Virus record (IMG/VR): IMGVR_UViG_3300047198_000026
Coordinates: 1-64,000 of that record
From: a virus
DNA length: 64,000 nucleotides
Reading direction: 5' to 3' (one strand)
A program made the translations under genes and the position numbers. Positions within the stretch are counted from its first letter, which is position 1, and each line of letters begins with the position of its first letter. Below the pieces are notes generated by a model. The model ran no database searches. It was not told where the DNA came from and worked only from the letters and a program-made list of their open reading frames with translations. Of the stretch, positions 29,754 to 38,789 are shown piece after piece.

Positions 29754-30074
29754 ATGGGATTAGATAGAAAAGATTTACCAGGTTTTATGGAAGGAAATCC
29801 AACGAAGCCCTTTAATCCAGATAAGGCCAAATTGGATTTGGTAGAAGGCAGTGCGATTCTTGCAATGACCCAATCACCAGGTTGGGCCGTTCTGCGCAAG
29901 AAATTTATAGATCCACACACAAGTGTGGATAGGCTATTGGCGGCTAAACCAGAGACCCTTTTGGAGGAAAGGGCTAAACTAGTTGAACTGCAAAACCTAT
30001 TATCATTTATTGAGCGTGCCATAAATGATGCTCAAAAAGCCTCAAAAGATATTAAAGAGGCCCAAAAAGCATAA
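29754..30074 (+). CDS. Small head-module protein
   Basis: A 106-aa, helical protein (W-A-V-L-R-K-K-F-I-D-P; E-L-Q-N-L-L-S-F-I-E-R-A-I). Located between portal and scaffold; probably a head-assembly accessory. No family recognised. Confidence 0.6.
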   Translation: MGLDRKDLPGFMEGNPTKPFNPDKAKLDLVEGSAILAMTQSPGWAVLRKKFIDPHTSVDRLLAAKPETLLEERAKLVELQNLLSFIERAINDAQKASKDIKEAQKA

Positions 30075-30087
30075 GGAGGAAAAAATT

Positions 30088-31077
30088 ATGTCAAGTAACA
30101 AAAGGAAAACCTTGGAGGAATTGCAGGAGCGAATCCACCAAGGCCTAGATGTTTCTGATGACGATTTAGCGGTGCTGTTTACAGGTGAAGGGGAACCCCC
30201 AGCCGGAACAGCAGATCCCGCGACAACTGCTCCGCAAGCAGCCGCACCGACGGCCCCAGACCCGAATGCAGCCCCTCCGGCTGAACCGAGTACGGGAGAA
30301 CCCGACCTCTTAGCTGTACTGCCCGACAAGTTTAAGAGTAAAGACGTAAAGGAGTCGATAAGTAAGATGGTTCAGAGTTATTCTGAACTTGAAACCCGAC
30401 TTGCTAAACAGGGCGATGAATTAGCGAAGGCCAGGCAGGCTGCGCAAGAGCCAGCGGCTAGGCCTGCTAGGGTACCAGTGAGGGAGGTTCCTCCACAACC
30501 TTCTGTACCACCGGTGTCCGAAGATGATGAAATGACCTTTCTGGATAAACCAAGATCGGAATCCCGTAAAGAAGCTGCACAAATTGTGTGGCAGGCAATA
30601 CAGGCCTATGATACTTGGAGAACCAGGACGGACTTCATCAACAAGTTTAGAGGTGAGCATCCTGACTTTGACAACTATCGAAATGAGATGGCTGAGATTT
30701 TGGCACAAAGGACTGATCTCAATCAGGACTTTGGGTCTCTCCCAGTTGTCTATCAGATGGCCAAAGATCTCTTTAACAAGAGAGTTCAGTCTGCGATCAC
30801 CCCTACACCGCAGGTCAATGTCGAAGAGCTTGAAGCAAAGCTCCGCGCAAAGCTAGACGCCGAATACCAGGAGAGGGAGAAGAACATGGTTTCTAAAATC
30901 CTTGAAGGTGTTCGAAAACGTCAAGCAGCGGGTGGCATCTCCTCAACTGGAAGTCCGCCTGTGAATCCGGCTGATAGGGCGGGAAACCCTCCGAAACAGA
31001 CCCCACAGACGCCAGAAGAGAAAGAGTTTCAGGACATGCTAAACGCAGGTCCGCGACGTCTTGACGTCGGAGTTTAA
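30088..31077 (+). CDS. Scaffold protein
   Basis: A 329-aa protein from an ATG at 30088 (AAGGAGGAAAAAATT). Long charged helices, an Ala/Pro-rich disordered stretch at ~35-75, and a C-terminal helical segment plus a flexible Pro/Thr tail. This composition and the place between portal and major capsid gene identify it as the scaffold, which guides capsid assembly and is then removed. Confidence 0.75.
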   Translation: MSSNKRKTLEELQERIHQGLDVSDDDLAVLFTGEGEPPAGTADPATTAPQAAAPTAPDPNAAPPAEPSTGEPDLLAVLPDKFKSKDVKESISKMVQSYSELETRLAKQGDELAKARQAAQEPAARPARVPVREVPPQPSVPPVSEDDEMTFLDKPRSESRKEAAQIVWQAIQAYDTWRTRTDFINKFRGEHPDFDNYRNEMAEILAQRTDLNQDFGSLPVVYQMAKDLFNKRVQSAITPTPQVNVEELEAKLRAKLDAEYQEREKNMVSKILEGVRKRQAAGGISSTGSPPVNPADRAGNPPKQTPQTPEEKEFQDMLNAGPRRLDVGV

Positions 31078-31105
31078 ATCCCTACTCGGGAGGTGAAAAT
31101 TATAA

Positions 31106-32323
31106 ATGGCAGATCTAACGATGATCACCAATGCTACCGGTACTCAGAGCATACTGAGTGCACAGAAAGTCATTGACATCGCCGATAAGATTTACCTTTT
31201 GGAGCCCAATGCTGCACCTTTATACGTGCTGGTTAGTAAGCTTAATAAAAAGGTTGCGATCAACACCAAGTATTCTTGGTTAGAGGACGATCTTAATCCA
31301 ACATGGTCAACTTTCGCAGTGTCAGCGGTTTCTTCCGCTACTGCTCTTACTGGTTACAATGATGCAGAATCAGCCTACTTTAATAAGTTTGACCTTATCA
31401 AGATCCCTAGGACGGGTGAGGTTATACTAATTCAAAGTATTTCTGGTTCAGCATTCACGGTACTCAGGGGGTATGGAAAAGACTCTTCTGGAGCATCCGC
31501 ACAGGCGATTTCCACCAGTGATGCGTTCTTCAGAATCGGCACAGCTTTCCAGGAAGGATCACCGTATAGCGATCTAGTGACCAAATCAACTCAAACTGTG
31601 GAAGTAGCCAACTACCTCCAGATCTTCAGAACCTCTGTTGAGATCACGAAGTCTTTAGCTAATACAGAATTGTATGGCGGGGCGGACAGACCTTATCAGA
31701 GAAAGAAGAAAGGTATTGAATTGATGCGAGATCTAGAAAGAGCTTTCCTCTTTGGATATCCAGTTGAGGATAATCGGTCAGCCACCGTTTCTCAGGGACA
31801 TGCCCGGAGAACTACTGGTGGGGTGGACTACTTTGTAGCCACTAACTCTACCAATATGGGTGGGGTTATGACAGAATCCGAATTTGAGACATTCTTGAGG
31901 ACGATCTTCAGGTATGGTAGTACTACCAGATACTTGTTCTGCGCTCCTTTGATTCTCTCTGTAGTGAGTCAGTGGGCACAGGGGAAACTTCAAATGTTCC
32001 CCAAGGACAAGACATATGGTATTGCTATTACACAGTACCTGTCTCCACACGGATCGATTAACTTGGTTAAAGATGTTATTCTGGAACACTTTGCTGCTGG
32101 TTATCCTGCTGCTTGGGGTTCAACATCCTACTATGGCGGTTACGCCTATGCACTTGAACTTGAGAATTTAGCTTATCGTTACCTACAAAATAGGGACGTC
32201 CAGATGGAGACTGACATTCAGCTCCCTGGCGACGATAGTTACAAGGATCAGTACATTTGCGAAGTGGGTCTTGAGTTCCGACAGGAGCGGACCATGGGAA
32301 AAGTCTACGGAGTAACAGGTTAA
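31106..32323 (+). CDS. Major capsid protein, SU10/DUF5309-like
   Basis: A 405-aa protein. N-terminus: S-A-Q-K-V-I-D-I-A-D-K-I-Y-L-L-E-P-N-A-A-P-L. Middle: K-K-G-I-E-L-M-R-D-L-E-R-A-F-L-F-G. C-terminal: R-T-M-G-K-V-Y-G-V, where the chain ends. These match the SU10 major capsid (DUF5309) family with the HK97 fold. A hairpin overlaps its stop codon and may limit read-through. Confidence 0.85.
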   Translation: MADLTMITNATGTQSILSAQKVIDIADKIYLLEPNAAPLYVLVSKLNKKVAINTKYSWLEDDLNPTWSTFAVSAVSSATALTGYNDAESAYFNKFDLIKIPRTGEVILIQSISGSAFTVLRGYGKDSSGASAQAISTSDAFFRIGTAFQEGSPYSDLVTKSTQTVEVANYLQIFRTSVEITKSLANTELYGGADRPYQRKKKGIELMRDLERAFLFGYPVEDNRSATVSQGHARRTTGGVDYFVATNSTNMGGVMTESEFETFLRTIFRYGSTTRYLFCAPLILSVVSQWAQGKLQMFPKDKTYGIAITQYLSPHGSINLVKDVILEHFAAGYPAAWGSTSYYGGYAYALELENLAYRYLQNRDVQMETDIQLPGDDSYKDQYICEVGLEFRQERTMGKVYGVTG

Positions 32324-32334
32324 TCCTATTAACC
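32318..32334 (+). terminator. Hairpin at the capsid stop codon
   Basis: GGTTAAT and ATTAACC form a 7-bp stem with a CCT loop, overlapping the major capsid stop and followed by TTTAAC. The T-tract is short, so it could be a weak terminator or an RNA-processing or stability element. It would help keep capsid message above the downstream homing-endonuclease gene. Confidence 0.4.
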
Positions 32335-32379
32335 TTTAACCGTTAACAATTTAACACTTTCAAGCTAGAGGGAGGAACC

Positions 32380-32763
32380 ATGAGGAATAAGGAACTTAAC
32401 CTGGCCTATATTTCTGGGTTATTTGACATGGGAGGATGTGTAAGGATTGAAACCCCTAAGACGGGTTCAAGGTCATCCTTGTATGTCTGGATAACAGCAA
32501 AAGAGTTCAAGCTCGTTGAACAACTTCAAATTATGGCAGGGGCCATAATAGGTCCGAAGTCTGATGGACAATGGAGGGCCAAATGGAGGGATAAGCGAGC
32601 ACTCAATCTTCTTCAAAGTATTCTGCCTCATCTAAGGAGTCAGAAGAGAATTGAAGAGGTAAACATCGGAGTAGAGTTTATGAAGAATAGACTTGAAACA
32701 CCCGATGACAATCAAGATATAATCTATAAGCTGCGGCTGAGACTAACGAAAGCTGCAAAATAA
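32380..32763 (+). CDS. LAGLIDADG homing endonuclease
   Basis: A 127-aa protein with L-A-Y-I-S-G-L-F-D-M-G-G-C-V-R-I, a single LAGLIDADG motif (acidic D kept). Single-motif enzymes act as homodimers on palindromic sites. It is free-standing between the capsid gene and a head protein, so it is a mobile gene inserted in an intergenic site. A second member lies at 43916. No intron boundary is visible. Confidence 0.8.
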   Translation: MRNKELNLAYISGLFDMGGCVRIETPKTGSRSSLYVWITAKEFKLVEQLQIMAGAIIGPKSDGQWRAKWRDKRALNLLQSILPHLRSQKRIEEVNIGVEFMKNRLETPDDNQDIIYKLRLRLTKAAK

Positions 32764-32773
32764 GGAGGACACA

Positions 32774-33316
32774 ATGGATTTTGTATCAAGACGAAGGCAA
32801 TTACGAATTGTTATTAAACCCGCGGATAGGGTAATGGATGAGCAAAGAAGGGTCACCCAAATAAGAGGTGCAACGGCTGAATTTAGTAATAACAAATTTT
32901 CAACCGAAGACCCTTATATCATTGAAAAGCTTTTGACTCACGGGGAATATGGAGCCGAATTTACTTCCGTGCAGGATGGACCTGGCTGGTTGAAAGAGAT
33001 TGAGGCTAATCGTAAGTCAATTGTGGTCGTATCTGGAGCCAGATCAACGACTAATATAGCAGGGGGTCCTAGAGAGGAAGCCCCTTTGCCAACAAGGCCA
33101 ACTGAGGTAGTGGCTACATCTCCTGACCTTCAGACCATTATAAAGGATGAGATCGCCAAGGCTATGGCTCAGATTAGAGAGGAGCTCAAGCCAAAGGAGA
33201 AGAGGGTCTTCAAGTGCAAAAAGTGTGATGAAGTGTTTCCCTCAGGCTATGATGTTGGAGCCCATATGAAAATTGCCCACCCAAAACCCGCCGTCGCTGC
33301 AATACCTAAAGAGTGA
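32774..33316 (+). CDS. Head protein with C-terminal C2H2 zinc finger
   Basis: A 180-aa protein. The N-terminal half is β-rich (R-R-Q-L-R-I-V-I-K-P-A; R-G-A-T-A-E-F). Residues ~148-172 read F-K-C-K-K-C-D-E-V-F-P-S-G-Y-D-V-G-A-H and then H, giving C-x2-C-x12-H-x4-H. The position after the capsid gene suggests head completion or decoration. A eukaryote-like C2H2 finger at the end is also seen in some other SU10-like phage proteins. Confidence 0.65.
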   Translation: MDFVSRRRQLRIVIKPADRVMDEQRRVTQIRGATAEFSNNKFSTEDPYIIEKLLTHGEYGAEFTSVQDGPGWLKEIEANRKSIVVVSGARSTTNIAGGPREEAPLPTRPTEVVATSPDLQTIIKDEIAKAMAQIREELKPKEKRVFKCKKCDEVFPSGYDVGAHMKIAHPKPAVAAIPKE

Positions 33317-33765
33317 CATATAGAGCCCAATCCAACAGGTTGGGCTCTATCCTATCTAATATGAAAGAGAATAACCATAAAGAAGACAAACTCAGAGCAT
33401 CTAGAGTCTTTAGTAATAGGAATGAGTCAGCTGGGATGTGTCGTCAATGTGGAAAGCATCCTCCAAAAGTTGAACGAAAACTATGTGGGATTTGTATTCA
33501 GGGGGCAGTAGAGAGACACCGTTCAGCTCGTAGAAAGATTAAGCACCTAGCCATTGAATATTTGGGAGGATCCTGTTCTATTTGTGGTTTAAAAGACCCT
33601 GTTGAAGCCATCTATGATTTTCATCATAAAGACCCTAAGGTAAAAGATATTGGAATCTCGGTGATGAGATCGTGGACTTGGGAACGAGTAGTAATCGAAC
33701 TAGATAAGTGTATTTTAGTTTGTTCAAATTGTCATAGAAAAATACATTACACTCAGGAGTTGTGA
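33313..33765 (+). CDS. HNH endonuclease
   Basis: A 150-aa protein. C-R-Q-C-G-K, C-G-I-C, then C-S-I-C-G, D-F-H-H-K-D-P and C-S-N-C-H-R-K-I-H form a clear HNH domain. The longest frame starts at GTG 33313, but a strong hairpin (33321-33349) lies within it, so translation more likely starts at the ATG at 33361, shortening it to 134 aa. It is a free-standing homing-type nuclease inserted in the head module. Confidence 0.8.
   Translation: MTYRAQSNRLGSILSNMKENNHKEDKLRASRVFSNRNESAGMCRQCGKHPPKVERKLCGICIQGAVERHRSARRKIKHLAIEYLGGSCSICGLKDPVEAIYDFHHKDPKVKDIGISVMRSWTWERVVIELDKCILVCSNCHRKIHYTQEL
33321..33349 (+). terminator. Strong hairpin after the head protein gene
   Basis: TAGAGCCCAA and TTGGGCTCTA form a 10-bp perfect stem with a 9-nt loop. 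No long T-tract follows (TCCTATCTAAT). It lies 5 nt after the stop of the head protein and would act as a terminator or block, isolating the HNH insert. Confidence 0.5.
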
Positions 33766-33770
33766 GAAGT

Positions 33771-34499
33771 ATGAATTATGGGGTACTAGTTGACAGAGTA
33801 GCATCTTATCTCGATCGAACCGATCTAGGGGATTCTACTTCTGCGCCCTTATCCTCTACCAAGATTGGTGGATGGATAAACGACACAATTAAAGATATAG
33901 CCCTAAAATATAACTTTAACTATCTCTATGTGGAGGCCACTATCAGCACGTCAGGTGGGACTTCAAACTACGGTTTACCCGATGATTATATGGGGCACTT
34001 GGATATGTTTTTGGGGACTAAGAAACTTGTCCGTATTGATCCCCGAGAGTTTGATTCTCTACATGGAGACAATGTGGCTATAGTGGATAGTGATACAGCC
34101 AATCCCTTATTATATACCACTAGTTCCTTAGAATTGGGTGAGCCAGACTATTATATTGATCGGGGGATGGCGTTTCAACTTTATCCAAAGCCAGACGGTG
34201 TCTACACCATCACTCTGAAATACTATGCCCAGCCTACCGATGTAGGAGTCTCGGCTGATGAAAATTATATTATGAGATTCCATCCGGAAACTGTCATCTT
34301 TGGAGCTGTGATGAGGGGTTCTCTATTTTTAGATGATCAAGCCAAAGTTCAACAGTTTGCTCCTGCCTATGTAGCCTCACTACAGGAGATTGTAAATAAG
34401 GAAAAAGAAAAGAAGAAGCAGGATACCATCGTTCGATTTAAGACAGCTAAGGACTTCTCAATTGAACAAATGAAAAGAATGATGAAGGTAAACAACTAA
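33771..34499 (+). CDS. Head-tail adaptor-like protein
   Basis: A 242-aa protein from an ATG at 33771 after AGGAGTTGTGAGAAGT. N-terminus R-V-A-S-Y-L-D-R-T-D-L is helical, then W-I-N-D-T-I-K-D-I-A and β segments (Y-Y-I-D-R-G-M-A-F-Q-L-Y-P-K-P-D). This pattern is typical of adaptors such as P22 gp4-like proteins and their relatives. It would seal the head-tail joint. Confidence 0.6.
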   Translation: MNYGVLVDRVASYLDRTDLGDSTSAPLSSTKIGGWINDTIKDIALKYNFNYLYVEATISTSGGTSNYGLPDDYMGHLDMFLGTKKLVRIDPREFDSLHGDNVAIVDSDTANPLLYTTSSLELGEPDYYIDRGMAFQLYPKPDGVYTITLKYYAQPTDVGVSADENYIMRFHPETVIFGAVMRGSLFLDDQAKVQQFAPAYVASLQEIVNKEKEKKKQDTIVRFKTAKDFSIEQMKRMMKVNN

Positions 34500-34500
34500 A

Positions 34501-34731
34501 ATGACAACTTGGACTAAACTTACTCAACCAGTGACATCTTGGATAAACAAAGTAGTATTTCTAGCAACCGGTAGGGGTCGTTGGTTTCGGGATCCTTGGT
34601 TTGGAAGTTGGTTTAATTCTGGCTTTGAGTGGGGGAAAACTACTCCTCCTAGTGACACGTGGGATGTGACTTCCAGACCTACATCAGTCTGGACAAAGAA
34701 AGTACCACCTAGTTCTACGTGGACAAAATAA
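34501..34731 (+). CDS. Trp-rich repeat protein
   Basis: A 76-aa protein with repeated T-x-W-x units: T-T-W-T-K, T-S-W-I-N-K, D-T-W-D-V, T-S-V-W-T-K, S-S-T-W-T-K. The repeats and position before the fibre suggest a small structural protein of the tail. No family recognised. Confidence 0.6.
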   Translation: MTTWTKLTQPVTSWINKVVFLATGRGRWFRDPWFGSWFNSGFEWGKTTPPSDTWDVTSRPTSVWTKKVPPSSTWTK

Positions 34732-34748
34732 ATTGAAGGGGACTTAAT

Positions 34749-36749
34749 TTGGGAAATTTTGGTAACTATATTTACCGACCATCATTCGGAGCCTCGGGGA
34801 CATCTGAATACACCAACTTTGATACGGGATTGGCAAATGTAGACACAGAGGTTTCTTCAGGAGCTTATCATCGTCAGTTAACCACTAATGCTCATGGACT
34901 GACCTTTACTGGCCCAGGGGTAGGTGGGGGATTGGATGCTGATAAAGTAGATGGCTATCATGCTGCCTCCTTTTTGTTATCCGGGGGTATTGCAACTAGT
35001 GCTAGTGACTCTGCTAGGCTGGCAGGAGTCCTACCAGCAGGATATCTCTTGTCAGGAGGTACTTCTTTAAGTGCCTCTGACTCAGCCCGACTAGCAGGTA
35101 ACCTTTCGTCTGCTTTCCTTTTGTCAGGGGGGACAGCCTTAAGTGCCACTGACTCTTCTAGACTAGCTGGTAATCTTTCTACAGCTTTCTTAACAGTTGG
35201 TGGGTCAGCAGGTGACTCTGCCTTATTACAGGGAAACTTGGCGTCAGCCTTTCTGGGTGCCTCATCCAATGCTGTCAGTGCTAATGACTCTGCCAGACTG
35301 GCAGGTAACCTTTCGACAGCCTTCTTAGGAGCCAGTTCTAACGCAGTCAGTGCAAATGACTCTGTTAGACTTAATGGTAAACTTGATACGGCTTTCCTAG
35401 CCTATGATGCTAATGCAGTTAGTGCCAATGACTCCTCACGATTAGGGGGTAACCTACCTTCCGTATACACCAGGAAAGACGGCACAGTTGCCTTTACAGA
35501 CACGTTCTCTGGTACTAATGCCTATTTTACGGGAACGTTATCAGCCACTGCCTTATCAGCCGCTAACGTCTATACCACAGGCAACGTTGGCATAGGGACA
35601 GGGAGTCCTGCCCACACTCTAGATGTCAATGGCATTATGTCAGGTAGTACAGTCCTTGCTACTACCTTTTCAGGTACTAATGTCTATGCCACCACAATCA
35701 CGGCTAGTACAATGAGTGCCTCTGACTCTTTCCTCTTACTTGGTAAGACATTGGCAGAGGTAGTGGCCAGTGGGGGTGGTGCTGGAGACATGATGTCTGA
35801 TGGCACAGTTGCCTTCACAGACATGATGTCAGGTACCAGTGCTTACTTCTCTTCTTCCTTGTCTGCTTCGAAGTTTAGTGGGACGTCAACCAGTGCTGAC
35901 GATTCTACCTTACTATTTGGTAAGACATTGGCACAAGTAGTGGCCAGTGGGGGTGGGGGTTCAGGAGATGTTAAGTCTGATGGTACTGTTGCCTTTACTG
36001 ACATGCTGTCAGGTACTAGTGCCTACTTCTCGTCTTCAGTATCAGCTTCCAAGTTTAGTGGGACATCAACCAGTGCTGACGATTCCACCTTATTATTTGG
36101 AAAAACCTTGGCAGAGGTAGTGGCCAGTGGGGGTGGAGGAGCTGGAGATGTTAAGTCTGATGGTACTGTTGCCTTTACTGACATGCTGTCAGGTACCAGT
36201 GCTTACTTTTCGTCAACCATATCGGCAGCAGGGTTCTCTGGAACAGCAGCCAGTGCTTCTGACTCAGCCATGTTACAGGGGAATCTTGCGTCAGCATTCT
36301 TAGGAGCCAGTTCTACGGCTTTATCCGCCAATGATTCCACCCTATTATTTGGTAAAACATTGGCACAGGTAGTAGCCAGTGGTGCTGCATGTATAGTTTG
36401 GAGCGTCCCAGGAACTTTAGTTGCAAATGCAACAGTTTCAGTATGTTCTCAATTTTATATACCATTTGATTGTACTGCGGTAGGCGTGAATTTAATTGTT
36501 ACAACTACTCCAGGAACTAATGCAGACATAATAGATATCCATTATGGAGCAGCAGGAGGGATTGGAACAACTATTTTTAGTACGAAACCACAGATTAATG
36601 CTGGTGCATATACTGGTGGGGGTGCGGCAGCGTTTTCGGAAACGGCCCTTGCTGCAGGCAACATGTTAACAATGTTTATTGACCAAATCGGAGCAGCTGG
36701 AAATGAAGGAAAATTCCTTACTGTAGAGCTGAAAGTGAGCGTGCCATAA
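34749..36749 (+). CDS. Tail fibre with S-A-S-D-S repeats
   Basis: A 666-aa protein from a TTG at 34749 (AAGGGGACTTAAT). It has G-G-L-D-A-D-K-V-D-G-Y-H-A-A-S-F, a fibre motif common in phages, then ~20 near repeats of S-A-x-D-S-x-x-L-x-G-x-L-x-x-A-F-L, probably an elongated fibre shaft. The last ~130 residues form a distinct globular tip (I-V-W-S-V-P-G-T-L-V-A-N...). The last base of its stop is the first base of the Cys-repeat peptide ATG (TAATG), so the two are co-translated. Confidence 0.75.
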   Translation: MGNFGNYIYRPSFGASGTSEYTNFDTGLANVDTEVSSGAYHRQLTTNAHGLTFTGPGVGGGLDADKVDGYHAASFLLSGGIATSASDSARLAGVLPAGYLLSGGTSLSASDSARLAGNLSSAFLLSGGTALSATDSSRLAGNLSTAFLTVGGSAGDSALLQGNLASAFLGASSNAVSANDSARLAGNLSTAFLGASSNAVSANDSVRLNGKLDTAFLAYDANAVSANDSSRLGGNLPSVYTRKDGTVAFTDTFSGTNAYFTGTLSATALSAANVYTTGNVGIGTGSPAHTLDVNGIMSGSTVLATTFSGTNVYATTITASTMSASDSFLLLGKTLAEVVASGGGAGDMMSDGTVAFTDMMSGTSAYFSSSLSASKFSGTSTSADDSTLLFGKTLAQVVASGGGGSGDVKSDGTVAFTDMLSGTSAYFSSSVSASKFSGTSTSADDSTLLFGKTLAEVVASGGGGAGDVKSDGTVAFTDMLSGTSAYFSSTISAAGFSGTAASASDSAMLQGNLASAFLGASSTALSANDSTLLFGKTLAQVVASGAACIVWSVPGTLVANATVSVCSQFYIPFDCTAVGVNLIVTTTPGTNADIIDIHYGAAGGIGTTIFSTKPQINAGAYTGGGAAAFSETALAAGNMLTMFIDQIGAAGNEGKFLTVELKVSVP

Positions 36750-37042
36750 TGGGAATGCCAAGTTGTATATGCGACATGGCTGTAAATACTTGTTCATGTA
36801 ATGTGGCTGTATATGATTGTTCATGTAATCAGACTACATACGGCTCATGTATTTGTTATTCAACATGTGCAAGTGCATATCACACCTGCTACAAGGATTT
36901 CGAATGTGGTTGTTTTTGGTTTTGGTATAGTTGTAGTGTATGCTACAATACAGTTTATGGTTGTAGTGTATGCTACAATACAGTTTATGGTTGTAATTGT
37001 TATAATCTAAAATATGCTCCAGATGTTTGGTTGTTTTATTAG
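36749..37042 (+). CDS. Cys-repeat peptide, candidate RiPP-like substrate
   Basis: A 97-aa protein almost wholly made of Cys-rich repeats: C-S-C-N-V-A-V-Y, C-S-C-N-Q-T-T-Y, C-I-C-Y, C-G-C-F-W-F-W-Y, two identical C-S-V-C-Y-N-T-V-Y and C-N-C-Y-N-L-K-Y, consensus C-x(1,2)-C-[NDYF]-x3-Y. No signal peptide or standard leader is visible. It is coupled to the fibre gene (TAATG) and followed by a cassette of radical-SAM enzymes. The same repeat recurs in the protein at 45785 and at the end of the enzyme at 40080. I propose it as a modified peptide; the length and lack of leader are unusual for a RiPP precursor. Confidence 0.75.
   Translation: MGMPSCICDMAVNTCSCNVAVYDCSCNQTTYGSCICYSTCASAYHTCYKDFECGCFWFWYSCSVCYNTVYGCSVCYNTVYGCNCYNLKYAPDVWLFY
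36931..36990 (+). repeat. 30-bp perfect tandem repeat in the Cys-peptide gene
   Basis: 36931-36960 and 36961-36990 are identical (TTGTAGTGTATGCTACAATA and the next ten bases). Each unit encodes one Cys-repeat with the V-Y-G-C linker. Perfect identity indicates a recent duplication and shows how the repeat number can change. Confidence 0.95.
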
Positions 37043-37051
37043 GAGATAAAT

Positions 37052-37720
37052 ATGTTGCAGGAAATTGAAATCAAAAGAATGTTACCAATGGGCGGAATTA
37101 CAATCGAGAATTTTGTTTACAAAGATGTAGCCGATACATCCGAAGAGACGAGGGCTGCATTTCAGAAAGAGGTGGGACAATGGAAAGAAGATAACAAAGA
37201 ATTATTAAATAAAGCTAGGGAGACTATGCAAACATATGCGACACCTCCACTTTTATGGGCAGCTGCTGTTTACATATTTTTAAGAGAAGAACTTGTCGGC
37301 ATAATATTTTTTGATAAATGGGAAACTCATTTGGAAAATGAGATAACAATGAAATTCCATCCGTCAATTAAATTTAGAGCAACCTTTGATTATGCGTTGT
37401 CTGAAGCTTTATTTAGAGATTACATTTTTGAAAATAATTTAATGAATACTATTTATGCTATCCTTCCGTTATGGAGAAAGGGGAATTCTTTTGAATTTCC
37501 ATGTGCTAAGTCTACAGCACCCTGGACAACTGGTAATCCCTATGATTATTCAACCACTAAAATACTTTCAGAAGATATTAAAAATAACGGAATCATGATT
37601 GAAATACATCAGTCTAAGAAGGATTGGTTTCCTGGAAAGTTTGCACAATTAACCAGGAAAACTTGGCAAATTCCGACAAGCGAGCATACAATCGAATTAC
37701 CAAAGGAGGTAAAGAAATGA
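37052..37720 (+). CDS. GNAT-like partner protein 1
   Basis: A 222-aa protein. N-terminus: R-M-L-P-M-G-G-I-T-I-E-N-F-V-Y-K-D-V-A-D, nearly the same as the protein at 42158 (R-L-I-P-R-G-G-V-V-I-R...Y-I-D-V-N-D). Middle: A-V-Y-I-F-L-R-E-E-L-V-G-I-I-F-F. Its profile resembles the acceptor and strand-4 regions of GNAT acetyltransferases, but the acetyl-CoA loop is not obvious, so this is tentative. It overlaps the radical-SAM gene by ATGA. A substrate-binding or acyl-transfer partner is possible. Confidence 0.5.
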   Translation: MLQEIEIKRMLPMGGITIENFVYKDVADTSEETRAAFQKEVGQWKEDNKELLNKARETMQTYATPPLLWAAAVYIFLREELVGIIFFDKWETHLENEITMKFHPSIKFRATFDYALSEALFRDYIFENNLMNTIYAILPLWRKGNSFEFPCAKSTAPWTTGNPYDYSTTKILSEDIKNNGIMIEIHQSKKDWFPGKFAQLTRKTWQIPTSEHTIELPKEVKK

Positions 37721-38787
37721 GCAGTTATGCATTGATCTGTCACATTTTTATGACCTATGGATGTAACCGTAATTGTGAAGGGTGTTATACTAATCTGCAG
37801 GCAGATAGAAATTTGAAAATGTCAATAAAGACAGCTGATGATGTGGCGAAATGGCTCGTAAACTTAGCCAAAGTAGAGGAAGCAGAATTGTTTTCATTTC
37901 CGATACTTGGTGGGGAACCTTTAATGAATGCTGATGTGCTGTTTCATCTGATAGCGACTTTGCAAAGAGATTTACCAAAACATCTGAAAAATGTCCGAGC
38001 AAGGACAGGGGCGTCGGGAGTCAATGTAAAGAATGAGGATCGTCTCTTTATTCTATTTACTAACGGAGATTATTTGACGGAAGAAAATCTTAGAAGAATA
38101 GAAGCCCATAGATTGTTGGCCTACATTAATCCTACAGATGATAATCTCATCAGTGTGGAAGAGAAGGTTAAGAAATTGAAAGCAGTATGCGGGCATTGCA
38201 ATTTAGCAATTACACTGAATAAAAAGAATATGCCAAGGCTACCAGAGTTGGTTGATATTGCTATTAGAAATGGTGGAGTAACACGGATCAGTCGGATGTA
38301 TGATGGTGGTAGAGACCCAAATTACGTAAAGGAATATGGAAGACAGATGCACAAGGTATTTGATATGCTATTAGCTGCTCCAGTTCCCATGCATCCAAAT
38401 TGGATAGTTGAGAGCACCTGGGTGACCTGGGACAAACCATCAAATCCAAATGGTTGCGGAAAATGGTCTATTCATATGGGCCCAGACGGAGTAATCCGAA
38501 GTTGTAATGCTGATTACAGTACTAAGATTGGTTCAATCTACACTCATTCCAGATTGTCTGATTTTAAGTTTACTCATAGATGGAGTGCAAAGAATTTACC
38601 TGAGTGTCAAGGCTGTGAATTTATAACCTTTTGTCAAGGTGGTTGTCCTTATAGTCGTAAGTTGACTTACGGAACTTACGACAAGAGAACTCCATTTTGT
38701 GAGGAGCTGAAAACTCTTTACCCAAGGGTGCTTGAATTGGCTAAAAAATGGAAAGAATACCAAGAACGTATAATGAAAGGAGAATAA
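37717..38787 (+). CDS. Radical-SAM/SPASM-type enzyme, pair A copy 1
   Basis: A 356-aa protein. The [4Fe-4S] motif C-N-R-N-C-E-G-C is at residues 16-23, followed by Y. The G-G-E-P motif is L-G-G-E-P-L. The C-terminal region has a SPASM-like Cys set: G-C-G-K-W-S-I, R-S-C-N-A-D, E-C-Q-G-C, C-Q-G-G-C-P and C-E-E. It should use SAM to generate a radical on a peptide. It lies between two partner genes and is overlapped by the GNAT-like gene. It is the closest relative of the enzyme at 42871. Confidence 0.85.
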   Translation: MSSYALICHIFMTYGCNRNCEGCYTNLQADRNLKMSIKTADDVAKWLVNLAKVEEAELFSFPILGGEPLMNADVLFHLIATLQRDLPKHLKNVRARTGASGVNVKNEDRLFILFTNGDYLTEENLRRIEAHRLLAYINPTDDNLISVEEKVKKLKAVCGHCNLAITLNKKNMPRLPELVDIAIRNGGVTRISRMYDGGRDPNYVKEYGRQMHKVFDMLLAAPVPMHPNWIVESTWVTWDKPSNPNGCGKWSIHMGPDGVIRSCNADYSTKIGSIYTHSRLSDFKFTHRWSAKNLPECQGCEFITFCQGGCPYSRKLTYGTYDKRTPFCEELKTLYPRVLELAKKWKEYQERIMKGE

Positions 38788-38789
38788 AT

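Noticed and set aside
34749-36749. Fibre repeats as a CRISPR array or diversity-generating element
   Set aside because: Repeats are coding and uneven in length, without identical spacers. No reverse transcriptase gene is visible in the window.
36749-37042. Cys-repeat peptide as a simple metallothionein or zinc protein
   Set aside because: Metallothioneins do not carry the regular [NDY]-x3-Y part, and the same repeat in a virion protein plus adjacent radical-SAM genes fits modification better. Metal binding is still possible.
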